Origin: JAHRVQ01 sp046290215
GTDB lineage: Bacteria > Pseudomonadota > Gammaproteobacteria > Pseudomonadales > Azotimanducaceae
NCBI GenBank assembly: GCA_046290215.1
Contig: JBKAGC010000007.1
Coordinates: 1 to 41,850, forward strand
Reading direction: 5' to 3'
Length of the DNA: 41,850 bases
In this document: piece after piece, positions 1-8,861 of the stretch
How the letters are laid out: every line of letters starts with the position of its first letter
Position numbering within the stretch: the stretch's first letter is position 1
The notes under the pieces: generated by a model
Database searches by the model: none
What the model was told of the DNA's origin: nothing
What the model saw: only the letters and a program-made list of their open reading frames with translations
Program-made: the position numbers and the translations under genes

Positions 1-22
1 CTACCGCAACGAGGCACTTGAG

Positions 23-1096
23 ATGCAACATTGCCTAATCGGCACCTATACGATCGATACCTCCGCAGAGGGGATTTACCATGTGACTAAGTCTGGCACG
101 ACCCGCTGCGTGGCTAAAACGCTTAACCCTTCGTATCTCGCCATGCATCCGTTAAAGCCAGTGATCTACTGCGTTAACGAAACGGATGATTTTGAGCCTG
201 AGGACGAGGGTCATACGAACCAAAACAGAGATACGCAGCCCTCTGTATCCGGCGGCGTCAGCGCGTTTTGTGCAAGCAATCTCGACTCGCAAGAATTAAC
301 CCTGGACCTGCTAAGCCAACAACTTAGTATGGGCGCGGACCCTTGCCATCTCTCCTTATGCAATGAGGGTAGGTTTTTAGTGATTGCAAACTACAGCGGC
401 GGCACCTTTACTACCTTGCCGTTAGATGCCGCTGGTTACCTTGAATCTTTTCAAAGCCTTATTGAGCATAAAGGCAGCGGCCCGCATCCAGAGCGGCAAC
501 AATCTGCTCACGTTCATTCTAGTTTACTCGGCAAAGATCAGGCCTTGTTTATCGCCGATCTAGGAGCTGATCGCATTAGCCGCTATCAGCTTAACGCCGC
601 AGGTAGAGTGACTAACGAACGCACTCATATTGCCGCCAAATCTGGTGCAGGGCCCCGCTTTATGGCCCAAAGTGAACATCAGTTGTTTGTCCTCAATGAA
701 CTAGATAATACCCTTGCTGCTTACTCTCTCGATGATCTGTCCCTGCAACAGTGCATTAGCACTGTGCCAAACCAGGATGTGGAGAATCTGGGCGCCCATC
801 TCGTGTTAAGCCAGGACCAGCGATTTCTTTACGTTTCTAATCGCGGCTTTGATACCTTGTCAGTGTATCGCACCAGGCCGCAACTTGAACTCGTCCAAAC
901 CATATCCAGTGGCGGCGACCATCCACGTCATTTTGCTCTATTAGCAAATGAAGCGCAGCTACTGGTAGCAAACATGCATAGTGACAATCTAGTCCTGTTT
1001 GATCGCAACAGTGACACAGGCGAACTCACCACAACCGGCTCCACATTCCAGGTACCATCACCTGCTTGCGTGCTCCCACTACCCGGAGCATTGTGA
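23..1096 (+). CDS. lactonase family protein (6-phosphogluconolactonase, YbhE type)
   Basis: Predicted cytoplasmic seven-bladed beta-propeller lactonase of the YbhE/Pgl type, which hydrolyses 6-phosphogluconolactone to 6-phosphogluconate. Seen: 357 aa, a usual length for the family; no signal peptide; family-like N-terminus (LIGTYTIDTSAEGIY) and the motif GPHPERQQSAHVHSS near residues 153-167, matching the conserved GPxPERQ...PHxHS stretch. The ATG is preceded 8 nt upstream by GAGG, which supports this start. It converges on the KDPG aldolase gene with a 12-bp gap. Both would serve Entner-Doudoroff sugar breakdown (inference). An unusual insert rich in acidic and polar residues lies near residues 54-75. 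The family also contains lactonases and propeller proteins of unknown substrate, so the exact substrate is not certain. Confidence 0.85.
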   Translation: MQHCLIGTYTIDTSAEGIYHVTKSGTTRCVAKTLNPSYLAMHPLKPVIYCVNETDDFEPEDEGHTNQNRDTQPSVSGGVSAFCASNLDSQELTLDLLSQQLSMGADPCHLSLCNEGRFLVIANYSGGTFTTLPLDAAGYLESFQSLIEHKGSGPHPERQQSAHVHSSLLGKDQALFIADLGADRISRYQLNAAGRVTNERTHIAAKSGAGPRFMAQSEHQLFVLNELDNTLAAYSLDDLSLQQCISTVPNQDVENLGAHLVLSQDQRFLYVSNRGFDTLSVYRTRPQLELVQTISSGGDHPRHFALLANEAQLLVANMHSDNLVLFDRNSDTGELTTTGSTFQVPSPACVLPLPGAL

Positions 1097-1108
1097 TCGC
1101 ATAAGCGA

Positions 1109-1726
1109 TTAACCCGCTGCAATAACGAGACTCGCTTTACACACCTTTGTGATACCAGCCCAATCTTGATTCGCCACCAGTTGTGCATTGAGCATCCAAC
1201 TGCCACTCACGGCGGCTACACTTTCTAGCTGAAGAAACTCACCAAGATTGTCGAGATTGACGCCACCGGATGGCACAAACCGGACATCGGGCAAGGGTGC
1301 GGCAATATCCTTTATGTACTTCACGCCACCCAGGGAACCGGCGGGGAAAAGCTTAATCACCGTAAAGTCCAGCGCCATAATCTGCAATATCTCGCTCACC
1401 GTGGCCGCCGCAGGAACATAAGGTATGTCCCATCTTCGGGATTCATCAAGCAGCACTTTGGTACTGCCCGGGCTAACAGCGAACATGGCGCCAGCGGAAG
1501 TGATACGGCTAAAGTCTGCAACCTCGCGAACCGTCCCAGCTCCTACCATCATCTCGGGAAAGGTTCGCGCAACATCTTCCAGTACCCTCAGGGCATTGGT
1601 GGAACGCAGTGCCACTTCAACACAATTCACACCACCTTCTTGCATTGCAGCAACGGCGCGAAGCGCGGTTTGAGGCTCGTCCATGCTAAGGACCGGAATT
1701 ATCTTTTGCGCTAGCAGCGTTTCCAT
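1109..1726 (-). CDS. eda: bifunctional KDPG / KHG aldolase
   Basis: Class I aldolase that cleaves 2-keto-3-deoxy-6-phosphogluconate to pyruvate and glyceraldehyde-3-phosphate, the last step of the Entner-Doudoroff pathway; cytoplasmic trimer in known members. Seen: 205 aa, standard length. Glu37 and Arg41 in VEVALR and the Schiff-base Lys125 in IKLFPAG match the catalytic set of E. coli Eda (Glu45, Arg49, Lys133). The phosphate-binding region FVPSGGVN and the GSWML segment are also present. It faces away from the aromatic amino acid hydroxylase gene across a 72-bp intergenic region containing a dyad. No edd gene is visible beside it. Confidence 0.93.
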   Translation of the reverse strand: METLLAQKIIPVLSMDEPQTALRAVAAMQEGGVNCVEVALRSTNALRVLEDVARTFPEMMVGAGTVREVADFSRITSAGAMFAVSPGSTKVLLDESRRWDIPYVPAAATVSEILQIMALDFTVIKLFPAGSLGGVKYIKDIAAPLPDVRFVPSGGVNLDNLGEFLQLESVAAVSGSWMLNAQLVANQDWAGITKVCKASLVIAAG

Positions 1727-1743
1727 GCAGGTTCGGCTCTGTT

Positions 1744-1767
1744 GTGTAAAGCGGGATAAGTTTACAC
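1744..1767. promoter_or_regulatory. inverted repeat GTGTAAA-N10-TTTACAC between divergent genes (TyrR/PhhR-like half-sites)
   Basis: Perfect 7-bp arms (1744-1750 and 1761-1767) with a 10-bp spacer, in the gap between the divergent eda start (1726) and hydroxylase start (1799). The inner hexamers TGTAAA and TTTACA equal the half-sites of the TyrR/PhhR box, known as TGTAAA-N6-TTTACA and known to control phenylalanine hydroxylase operons in pseudomonads. The spacer here is 10 rather than 6, so binding by a TyrR-type protein is only a suggestion. Confidence 0.5.
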
Positions 1768-1798
1768 TTTCCCATTCAATGGAACCGCTATTTCAATC

Positions 1799-3487
1799 AT
1801 GAAGCAGTCAGAAATTCGTGCGCAGCTACCAGAGCATTTGCGCCAGTTTGTCGCCTCGCAAAACTATCAGGAGCGCTATACGCCCCGGGACCAGGCAGTC
1901 TGGCGATTGGTGATGAAGTTGCTCGTTAAGCAACTAAAACATAGCGCGCATCCAGTGTACTTCAATGGTTTGCGCCGCACCGGAATTTCCCTTGAGTCAA
2001 TACCCACCATTGACGAAATGAATGCCTGTCTGGCCAGGCTCGGTTGGCGCGCGATTGTGGTTGACGGTTTTATCCCACCGCAAGCCTTTATGGAACTGCA
2101 ATCACTAAAAGTACTCGCCATTGCACTTGATATGAGGAGCCTCGAGCACATTCTCTACACACCGGCACCAGATATAATTCACGAGGCCGCAGGCCATGCT
2201 CCAATCATTGCCGATGTAGAGTACTCCGACTATTTGCAAAGGTTTGGCGAAGTAGGCATGAAGGCCCTCTACAATCAATATGACATTGCCCTTTATGAGG
2301 CCGTCAGAGAACTTTCAATTGTCAAAGAGAGTCAAACCGCCACCACAACCGACCTGGACAAGGCCCAGGCAAGGCTAGATGAGTTGTTGGCAAATCCTGG
2401 TGAGCCATCAGAACTTGCTTTGCTCACAAGGTTGCACTGGTGGACCGTGGAGTATGGTCTGGTGGGCGAGCCTGATAACTATAAAATCTTCGGAGCTGGC
2501 TTGTTATCGTCCTTATCCGAATCCCTGTCTTGCCTGGATGATAACCAGGTGAAAAAGCTCCCTCTTACCGTGGATGCCATTAACACGCCCTACGACATTA
2601 CCAATCCGCAACCGCAACTCTTTGTCACGAAAAGTTGTCGCCACTTGACGCAAATACTCGACGAGTTCGCGGCAACCATGAGCTTCGCAACAGGGGGCAC
2701 GGCAGCACTACAAGCTGCTGCTAAAACCGGCGTGGTCACCACAGCGAAACTCAGTTCAGGGCTCGAGGTTTCTGGCAAGTTCATTGAACCTATGACCAAC
2801 GCAATCGGCGAGGTGATTTACTATCGAACAGAAGGACCCAGCCAACTTGCACTGCAGGGCAAAGAACTTGAGCAGCATGGTACTGATTATCACGCTGCAG
2901 GGTTTGGTTCTCCTCTGGGACGAATTTGTAACCTAATGAAACCGTTAGAACTTGCTTCTGAATACGAGCTGCAAGAACTCGGCATTCACCGGGACGAAGC
3001 TATTCACCTGGAATTTTTGTCTGGCGTCACCGTGCAAGGACATTTGCGCAGCATTAGCAAAGATCATGCGACCGTGCTGCTTATGACGATTGATGACTGC
3101 ACGGTCACAGGCCCGCTGGGCGAGATATTGTTTGAGCCCAGTTGGGGTACTTTTGATATGGCCGTGGGCGATACCATCACAGCCACTTACGCCGGCAGCG
3201 CGGATCCAACAACATTTAATGTTTATCCAGGCGCGGCTCATACCGCAACAGTTACTAGCCCTGGGGACTCCGCGGAACTAGATGCCTTCACTGCACTAAA
3301 GGACTTTGCTCCAGAACAGGTAAGTTCTTTACTTAAAGACTTCCCAGACAGTTGGTTATTGCACATCGAAATGCTTGAGAAACTTGGCACGGCTACACCG
3401 GAATACGAGCAAGTACTTTCCCACCTGAAACAGAAAGAACCTACAACGCCGCTAGTTCGCCAGTATCTAGGGCTTCTGGCGCATTAA
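1799..3487 (+). CDS. aromatic amino acid hydroxylase, long form (phenylalanine 4-monooxygenase-like)
   Basis: Predicted pterin-dependent non-heme iron hydroxylase of an aromatic amino acid, most likely phenylalanine. Seen: the family signature TPAPDIIHEAAGHAP, giving iron ligands His128 and His133, and WWTVEYG, giving Glu218, the 2-His-1-Glu facial triad. The catalytic region occupies about residues 20-300. A further C-terminal region of about 250 residues follows, without a motif I can name. Common bacterial PhhA is only about 260-300 aa, so this is the long bacterial type of about 560-580 aa. No pterin-recycling gene (phhB) is adjacent. The 3' end overlaps the convergent ABC exporter gene by 47 bp. 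Substrate (Phe, Tyr or Trp) is not decided by what I can see. Confidence 0.87.
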   Translation: MKQSEIRAQLPEHLRQFVASQNYQERYTPRDQAVWRLVMKLLVKQLKHSAHPVYFNGLRRTGISLESIPTIDEMNACLARLGWRAIVVDGFIPPQAFMELQSLKVLAIALDMRSLEHILYTPAPDIIHEAAGHAPIIADVEYSDYLQRFGEVGMKALYNQYDIALYEAVRELSIVKESQTATTTDLDKAQARLDELLANPGEPSELALLTRLHWWTVEYGLVGEPDNYKIFGAGLLSSLSESLSCLDDNQVKKLPLTVDAINTPYDITNPQPQLFVTKSCRHLTQILDEFAATMSFATGGTAALQAAAKTGVVTTAKLSSGLEVSGKFIEPMTNAIGEVIYYRTEGPSQLALQGKELEQHGTDYHAAGFGSPLGRICNLMKPLELASEYELQELGIHRDEAIHLEFLSGVTVQGHLRSISKDHATVLLMTIDDCTVTGPLGEILFEPSWGTFDMAVGDTITATYAGSADPTTFNVYPGAAHTATVTSPGDSAELDAFTALKDFAPEQVSSLLKDFPDSWLLHIEMLEKLGTATPEYEQVLSHLKQKEPTTPLVRQYLGLLAH

Positions 3488-5606
3488 GGTAGGCCGCTTT
3501 ATCCAACCGACTTACCGTACCGTTCGCCACCAGCAGAACTTGATCGGCACGAGCAATTGTCTCTGGCCTGTGGGCGACTACCAGACGAGTGATGCCCAAC
3601 TGCTCAATATGGGCAGTGACGCGGCGTTCATTACACACATCTAAATGGCTGGTGGCTTCATCCAGAAAAAGAATCTTCGGCTTGCGGTACAAGGCTCTGG
3701 CAAGCAACAGCCTTTGCACCTGGCCGCCAGAAAACTGACTGCCCATATCACCCACCAGGGAGTGATAGCCCATAGGCAAAGCGAGAATCTCCTCATGTAT
3801 TGCAGCAGCCCTGGCGCAGTGCTGCACCGCTTCATGATCAGGCTCGACATCAAAAAAACTAATGTTATCGGTCACACTACCGGCCAGTAATGCATCTCCC
3901 TGAAGTACCGCTGCCACCTCGCTGCGATAATTTGTCACGCCAAACTGCTCTAAGCCAATACCGTTATAAAGCAAACGACCTTCATCAGGCTGGTACAAGC
4001 CCAGCAGTAACTTCACTAAAGTAGATTTACCGCCTCCTGATGCCCCGACAATCGCAACCATAGAGCCTGGTTCAACGCTGAAATTCACATCCCGTAATAC
4101 CGGTGCTTCATTATCTCCGTAGCGAAAGCTTAGATTCTCAATCTCCAATCCTGCCTGGCCAGATGACGGCATAACCATAGCTGGATCGTTAGCGGGATCT
4201 AATTCGGTTTCTGTTAAGGCAATATCAGCTAGTCTATCTAGATGCAGGCGTAACATTCGAAACGCAATCCACTGCTCCACCAGGTTAGTCAAGCGGCCAC
4301 TTAGCTGATTCTTGTAAGCAATAAATGCTAGCACCATGCCAATGGAAAGTGCGCCACTAAGAACTTCCTGGGCGGCAAAATACACCACTAGAATATTCTC
4401 AGCACCGAACAATATAGCGCTAAGCAAAGAAAACAGCAGATTTAACTTACCCAGGCGAATTTCACTGTTTACCACTGCCGTGTACCGGTTTTGCCACAAG
4501 CCAAGCCGAAAATTCTCTGCACCAAACAATCTTACTGCTTGGATGCCGCGTATGTTTTCGAGAAAACTAGTTTGCTCTTCGGCGCCGCTCTTGATGGTTT
4601 GTTCGCTGGCTCGATACAGCATACCGTAGGAAACCGCCCTGACTCCTATATAGAGCAAAACAGCAACAAGCACCAATGCGGTGAGTGGGACGCTATAAAG
4701 CAGCATGACACCTAGCACCAGGATCGACATAACACCGTCTACCAGGGTTTCTACCACACCAGTGGTCAACCGTTCACGAACCTGACTGAGTGAGCCAAAT
4801 CGCGACACCACATCACCAACATGACGCCTGGTGAAATAGCTGAGAGGTAAGCGCAACAGGTGTCGCGTCAGATTAACCCCCATTTGCAAGTTCACCACGG
4901 AACTCATTCTGAGCACCAGATAACCGCGCAATGTGGTGAGCAAAGAACTACACACCATTAATAGCCCAAAACCCAGGGCTAACACCACGAGCAAGTCTCG
5001 ATCCTCTGTTAACAGCACATGATCAACAACCCACTGCATGTAGTAAGGCGTCGCGATTGCCGCAATCTGCAATACCAGCGAAAGCACAAACAACAAACTT
5101 AAGCTGCGCACCAGATGATGCATGCGACTCCACAATTGCCAGATGGATAGTCTCTGCTGAACTTGTTCCTGTTTGAATTCAGCACCAGGACTTAATTCAA
5201 GGGCGATCCCTGAAAAGTGTCTGGAGCATTCCGCTAGTGTCAGTTTCACCCGGCCTTGGGCCGGATCATGGATCCACACCGCACGTTTAGTCACTTTGGT
5301 TAGCACCACAAAGTGATTCAGATCCCAGTGCAAGATCACGGGGGTCTTGAGTTTTGCTAATTCTTCTAACTCACAGCGAATCGCCCGGGCGGTAAGTCCG
5401 CAACGTTCCGCAACCTGCATCATATGCTTGAGGTTTAGGCCTTTGAGGCTAGCGGTAAATTTCCGCCGTAGGGCTGCAACATCACACTCGTAACCATGGT
5501 GACTTGCCACCATGGCGACACAAGCCAGGCCGCACTCAGCCACTTCAGTTTGCAAGATCACGGGGGTTTTCGTCCGTAGCGAAAATTCCAATTCAGCCAT
5601 TGTCAT
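3441..5606 (-). CDS. peptidase-domain (C39) ABC exporter
   Basis: Inner-membrane ABC exporter that cleaves a leader from its peptide substrate and exports it with an HlyD-type adaptor. Seen in 721 aa: N-terminal C39 cysteine peptidase (about residues 12-140) with oxyanion Gln19, catalytic Cys25 in QTEVAECGLAC, His98 and Asp114, so it appears active rather than a degenerate CLD of RTX exporters. A six-helix membrane domain spans about 160-430. The nucleotide-binding domain has Walker A GASGGGKST, signature SGGQ, Walker B ILFLDEATSHLD and the switch His in VVAHRP. The start overlaps the adaptor stop by four bases (ATGA), indicating translational coupling. A second ATG lies two codons later. No double-glycine precursor peptide is seen nearby. 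Confidence 0.92.
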   Translation of the reverse strand: MTMAELEFSLRTKTPVILQTEVAECGLACVAMVASHHGYECDVAALRRKFTASLKGLNLKHMMQVAERCGLTARAIRCELEELAKLKTPVILHWDLNHFVVLTKVTKRAVWIHDPAQGRVKLTLAECSRHFSGIALELSPGAEFKQEQVQQRLSIWQLWSRMHHLVRSLSLLFVLSLVLQIAAIATPYYMQWVVDHVLLTEDRDLLVVLALGFGLLMVCSSLLTTLRGYLVLRMSSVVNLQMGVNLTRHLLRLPLSYFTRRHVGDVVSRFGSLSQVRERLTTGVVETLVDGVMSILVLGVMLLYSVPLTALVLVAVLLYIGVRAVSYGMLYRASEQTIKSGAEEQTSFLENIRGIQAVRLFGAENFRLGLWQNRYTAVVNSEIRLGKLNLLFSLLSAILFGAENILVVYFAAQEVLSGALSIGMVLAFIAYKNQLSGRLTNLVEQWIAFRMLRLHLDRLADIALTETELDPANDPAMVMPSSGQAGLEIENLSFRYGDNEAPVLRDVNFSVEPGSMVAIVGASGGGKSTLVKLLLGLYQPDEGRLLYNGIGLEQFGVTNYRSEVAAVLQGDALLAGSVTDNISFFDVEPDHEAVQHCARAAAIHEEILALPMGYHSLVGDMGSQFSGGQVQRLLLARALYRKPKILFLDEATSHLDVCNERRVTAHIEQLGITRLVVAHRPETIARADQVLLVANGTVSRLDKAAYLNAPEALDTGELAAL

Positions 5607-6850
5607 GAGGCTCCCTGCCTTGCCTTAAAGCCAATCAACGGTTGCAATAGCCAATCTAGTAAACGTCTCTGTTCCAGCAAGATGTCCGCTTCTACTTGCA
5701 TACCAGAACGCAGCGGTAAGAGCTGCTCACCATAGGTAAGATGTTGTGCTGCGAGATGCGCCCGCAACCGATACACAGGTGGCAAGCCTTGCGACTGGGA
5801 AACGGCGTTGGCATTAACCAGGGTTTTGTCGAACTGAATGATTTCCGCATCGATTTGGCCATAACGTTGGTAAGGGAACGCATCGAAACGCAAACGTAGT
5901 TTCTGTCCGGTTTTTACCAGCCCCGCTGATTTACTCGGCAGTTCAAGCTCTGCCAGTAGAACAGAGCCAACAGGGATCATATTCAGGAGCGGCTCACCGG
6001 TTACCACCTCCTGGCCTGGTTTAACCCGCACAGAGGTCACCCGGCCTGGCTGCGCTGCCCTGATCACCGTGTTGAAAGAGGCGCGAGCTTCTTCTTGTTG
6101 CTGCGTCAACTGCGCCGCCTGCTGCTGATAGTTTCGAATCGTTTCCGCATATTGCAGCGGTAATTGCCTAACCAGGGCCCTGACCTGCTGCGCTTCCTGG
6201 TTGATGGTTCGCAACTGTTGTTGCAGTTCTTCGCGACTTTGTTCGAGACTTAATAAACGCTCTTTACTTTGACTGACCTCTACCTGCGCCACGTGACCTT
6301 CCAGAGCCAGCCTGGAGCGTTTCTCAAACCAGTGTTGCTGAAGTTCAATGCGCGCCTCAAGCAAGCCCATTTGACGCTCAGTTAGTCTCGCCTGTTCGAG
6401 CAGTTCCGTTCTGCGGGCATTCGCCGTGGCAAGCTCTTCCGCCAAGAGGCGCTCATTGTTGGCAATGGCTTCTGCGATTAAGGCCTGACGAGTGTTCAAA
6501 ACCTCTAAAACCAGTGGGCCCAATGCAGTATTGCTACCACGGCGATTTGCCAGGGCAAAGAGTGCCTGGCCTTCATGTACTGCGCTGCCTTCCTGGACGT
6601 AGATCTCAGTAATCGTGCCACTTTGCTGCGCCCTACTTAGCAACACACCTTTGCTGGGCTGCAATCGTCCAGAGACTCGCTCTTTGCGGTGTACCTCTGC
6701 GCTCAATAAAAAGCCTAGTAAACTGATTAGCAACACCACGCCTAACGCAATCCAAAGCTGCAGTGGTAATGGCTGCGCCAGGGTAACTTCCCCGAGCAAG
6801 CGCTGCTGCTGATGCTGTCCTGCTTCGCTGCGAAATAACGTCTGCGTCAC
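5603..6850 (-). CDS. HlyD family secretion adaptor
   Basis: Periplasmic membrane-fusion protein that links the neighbouring C39 ABC exporter to an outer-membrane channel (TolC-type, not in this window). Seen in 415 aa: short cytoplasmic N-terminus, one membrane segment near residues 30-50, a lipoyl-like beta domain (SGTITEIYVQEGSAVHEGQ), a long Gln/Glu/Leu-rich coiled-coil hairpin (about 130-265), the second lipoyl half (GRVTSVRVKPGQEVVTGE), then a beta-barrel domain. The start is GTG at 6848-6850, supported by a GGTGGG ribosome-binding site a few bases upstream. It is the first gene of the exporter pair. About 140 bp separate it from the small gene upstream. Confidence 0.92.
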   Translation of the reverse strand: MTQTLFRSEAGQHQQQRLLGEVTLAQPLPLQLWIALGVVLLISLLGFLLSAEVHRKERVSGRLQPSKGVLLSRAQQSGTITEIYVQEGSAVHEGQALFALANRRGSNTALGPLVLEVLNTRQALIAEAIANNERLLAEELATANARRTELLEQARLTERQMGLLEARIELQQHWFEKRSRLALEGHVAQVEVSQSKERLLSLEQSREELQQQLRTINQEAQQVRALVRQLPLQYAETIRNYQQQAAQLTQQQEEARASFNTVIRAAQPGRVTSVRVKPGQEVVTGEPLLNMIPVGSVLLAELELPSKSAGLVKTGQKLRLRFDAFPYQRYGQIDAEIIQFDKTLVNANAVSQSQGLPPVYRLRAHLAAQHLTYGEQLLPLRSGMQVEADILLEQRRLLDWLLQPLIGFKARQGAS

Positions 6851-6994
6851 AATCCCACCTTGTTAACAACTGAGGCGTCATAGTGCGATTAACTTGCCCG
6901 CTAAAGCAGGTGTGTTTAGAGATAAGTTTTGTGCGAGTTTGTTAGCCTGGGCTGTACGCCCCTGACTCTAGCAGCGGTTTTTAGAGCTACATGG

Positions 6995-7306
6995 TTAACA
7001 TGATTGGCAAGCGCTGATGGCTTGCTCCCGGGTATAAAACTGGCCGCCCCGACAAAAGCCCGCTTCGATACCAGGTTTTACCACGAGCACCGCGCCGGAA
7101 GCATCAAGTTCCGTCGCCCACTCGGCAGGTAAGCCGCTAATCACATGCATGGGTGCCAGGCGTCCATCCTGGAAACGCGCAACCTCAACCCGGCCAGTGT
7201 CGGGATCCCGGAATGCCGGGACAAAACCTAAATCCTGATTGTTTACCGAAATACCTTCGGTATTTGCGAACCTCTGGTTCTGTTCGCGAAGCGCCTGTCT
7301 ATCCAT
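6995..7306 (-). CDS. conserved small protein of unknown function
   Basis: A 103-aa soluble protein with no signal peptide or membrane segment. I recall the general pattern (an N-terminus with NNQDLGFVPAF, a DPDTGRVE stretch, and FYTREQA near the C-terminus) from small uncharacterised proteobacterial proteins, but cannot name a function. It ends in ACQSC, so Cys100 and Cys103 form a terminal CxxC, and Cys85 precedes a Gly-Gly. It lies upstream of and in the same direction as the HlyD/C39 exporter genes (143-bp gap) and downstream of the phosphohexomutase (83-bp gap). A link with the exporter is therefore possible but unproven. It lacks an N-terminal double-glycine leader. Confidence 0.7.
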   Translation of the reverse strand: MDRQALREQNQRFANTEGISVNNQDLGFVPAFRDPDTGRVEVARFQDGRLAPMHVISGLPAEWATELDASGAVLVVKPGIEAGFCRGGQFYTREQAISACQSC

Positions 7307-7389
7307 TTGCTCAGTCTGGGTGCTGCCAACCTGCTTTGTTCACTTAAACTATAGACCGGATATTTCGCCCGGCAGTCCCATTTACGAAA

Positions 7390-8784
7390 TTATTCCACCG
7401 TCAGGGCCAGCGCCCAGTTCTGCTCATCGCCGCGATAAGGCTCAAGATGGGCCAACAGCGCGGTGCCTTGCTCGAGCAATATCTCCCCACTGCCGGTGGC
7501 TTCGAGATTAAGTCGCACTAGCGGTTCGGTTTTCGACTCGCGCAACGAAAACCGCCATTGACCCATATCAAAAGCAATGCCGTCATCCCGTTCTACTGCT
7601 AATGCCTGGGCCCCGTAGCGCTTATTGAGACTCTCTATCGCAACATCGACCTCTGTCAGACCAATGCTAATTTCCGGTGTACAAACAAAGCGACTACGGC
7701 GAGCCGCGACAATCTCTTCCAGGGGTTGTTCCAGATGACTGATCAATTCCACAACTTTTAGCCAGGCATACATGCCGGAATCACAGGCAAAGAAATCACC
7801 AAAATAGTGATGGGAAGACAGTTCACCGCCATACACCGCGCCCGATGCCTTCATCTTTTCTTTCATGAAAGAGTGGCCGGTTTTCGATGGCACCGCCGTT
7901 GCGTTATGGCGCTGCAGGACCTCTCGTAAATTCCAATAGATCTTGGTGTCATACACCACAGGTGCTGGTCCAGACTGGGTCAGCATATGGTCGGCAAGAA
8001 TACCCACCATGTAATAGGAAGGAATGTAACGGCCCTCGCCATCAAAAAACACGCATCGGTCGCAATCACCATCCCAGGCTACACCCAGACTAAAATCCTG
8101 CTCTTGCATAAACTCAAACATTTGCTGCCGCAGCCGGGGGTTCACAGGATCAGCGCCTTCTTCTGGGAACGGACCTGGTTCTTTACGAAACCATTTGGTG
8201 GGCAAGTCAAACTCATAGGCAATGTCTGCTGCCAGAGTGGACGCGGTGCCATTTAAGCCATTCAACGCGATCTGGCCAAACCCCGAATGGATGGCAAAAC
8301 GCCGTTTGAGAAACTCAATATAGTGGGCGTGGAAGTCCCGGCTTGTCACCTTGCCCCGTTGCGCGGCGCTATTGCGATGACCGGCAATCATCAGCGCCAT
8401 CACATCACTCAGACCATTGGCAAAGTGAATACCCACACCGCCATGCAAAACGCACTTAAAGCCGTTATATCTGGCCGGATTATGACTGGCGGTGACAATC
8501 ACCACGGCTTCAATATCCGCCATAGAACTTGCAAAGTAACCCAGTTCGGTGGTGCATAGGCCAAGATTGACCACATTCAAACCTGATGCGGTAAAGCCCT
8601 GTTGCAAGCCATCTTGCAAAATAACACTGGATTCGCGCATATCGCGTCCCACAGCGACGGTACCGCGCAGGCCAAATTGCTCCACGAAGGCATGGGCAAA
8701 TTGTTCCGCGAAGTCAAAATCCAGGTCATTTGGATAGACACCGCGAATATCGCCAAGTCGAAAGGCTGTGAGATGTTTTGCCAT
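7390..8784 (-). CDS. phosphomannomutase / phosphoglucomutase
   Basis: Alpha-D-phosphohexomutase that interconverts sugar 1- and 6-phosphates (mannose and/or glucose) for nucleotide-sugar and surface glycan synthesis; cytoplasmic. Seen in 464 aa: phosphoserine loop TASHNPARYNG, metal-binding loop DGDCDR, sugar-recognition loop GGELSSHHYF, and a C-terminal domain with the phosphate-binding segment RLNLEATGSG. I place the start at the ATG of MAKHLTAFRLGDIRG (8784), because the family begins close to this point; an upstream in-frame extension to 8829 looks non-coding. It is divergent from the secreted repeat protein at 8862. It may feed the glycan genes at 9.6-14 kb (inference). Confidence 0.92.
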   Translation of the reverse strand: MAKHLTAFRLGDIRGVYPNDLDFDFAEQFAHAFVEQFGLRGTVAVGRDMRESSVILQDGLQQGFTASGLNVVNLGLCTTELGYFASSMADIEAVVIVTASHNPARYNGFKCVLHGGVGIHFANGLSDVMALMIAGHRNSAAQRGKVTSRDFHAHYIEFLKRRFAIHSGFGQIALNGLNGTASTLAADIAYEFDLPTKWFRKEPGPFPEEGADPVNPRLRQQMFEFMQEQDFSLGVAWDGDCDRCVFFDGEGRYIPSYYMVGILADHMLTQSGPAPVVYDTKIYWNLREVLQRHNATAVPSKTGHSFMKEKMKASGAVYGGELSSHHYFGDFFACDSGMYAWLKVVELISHLEQPLEEIVAARRSRFVCTPEISIGLTEVDVAIESLNKRYGAQALAVERDDGIAFDMGQWRFSLRESKTEPLVRLNLEATGSGEILLEQGTALLAHLEPYRGDEQNWALALTVE

Positions 8785-8861
8785 GGGGCTCATTATAGAG
8801 GGCTTAAACCCTTTATTAATACGCCGCATCTAAGTTTATAAATACACTCAGGGATTCCCCA

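Noticed and set aside
6995..7306. Double-glycine leader peptide for the C39 exporter
   Set aside because: The only Gly-Gly (residues 87-88, after CR) is near the C-terminus and lacks the upstream LSxxEL-type leader pattern.
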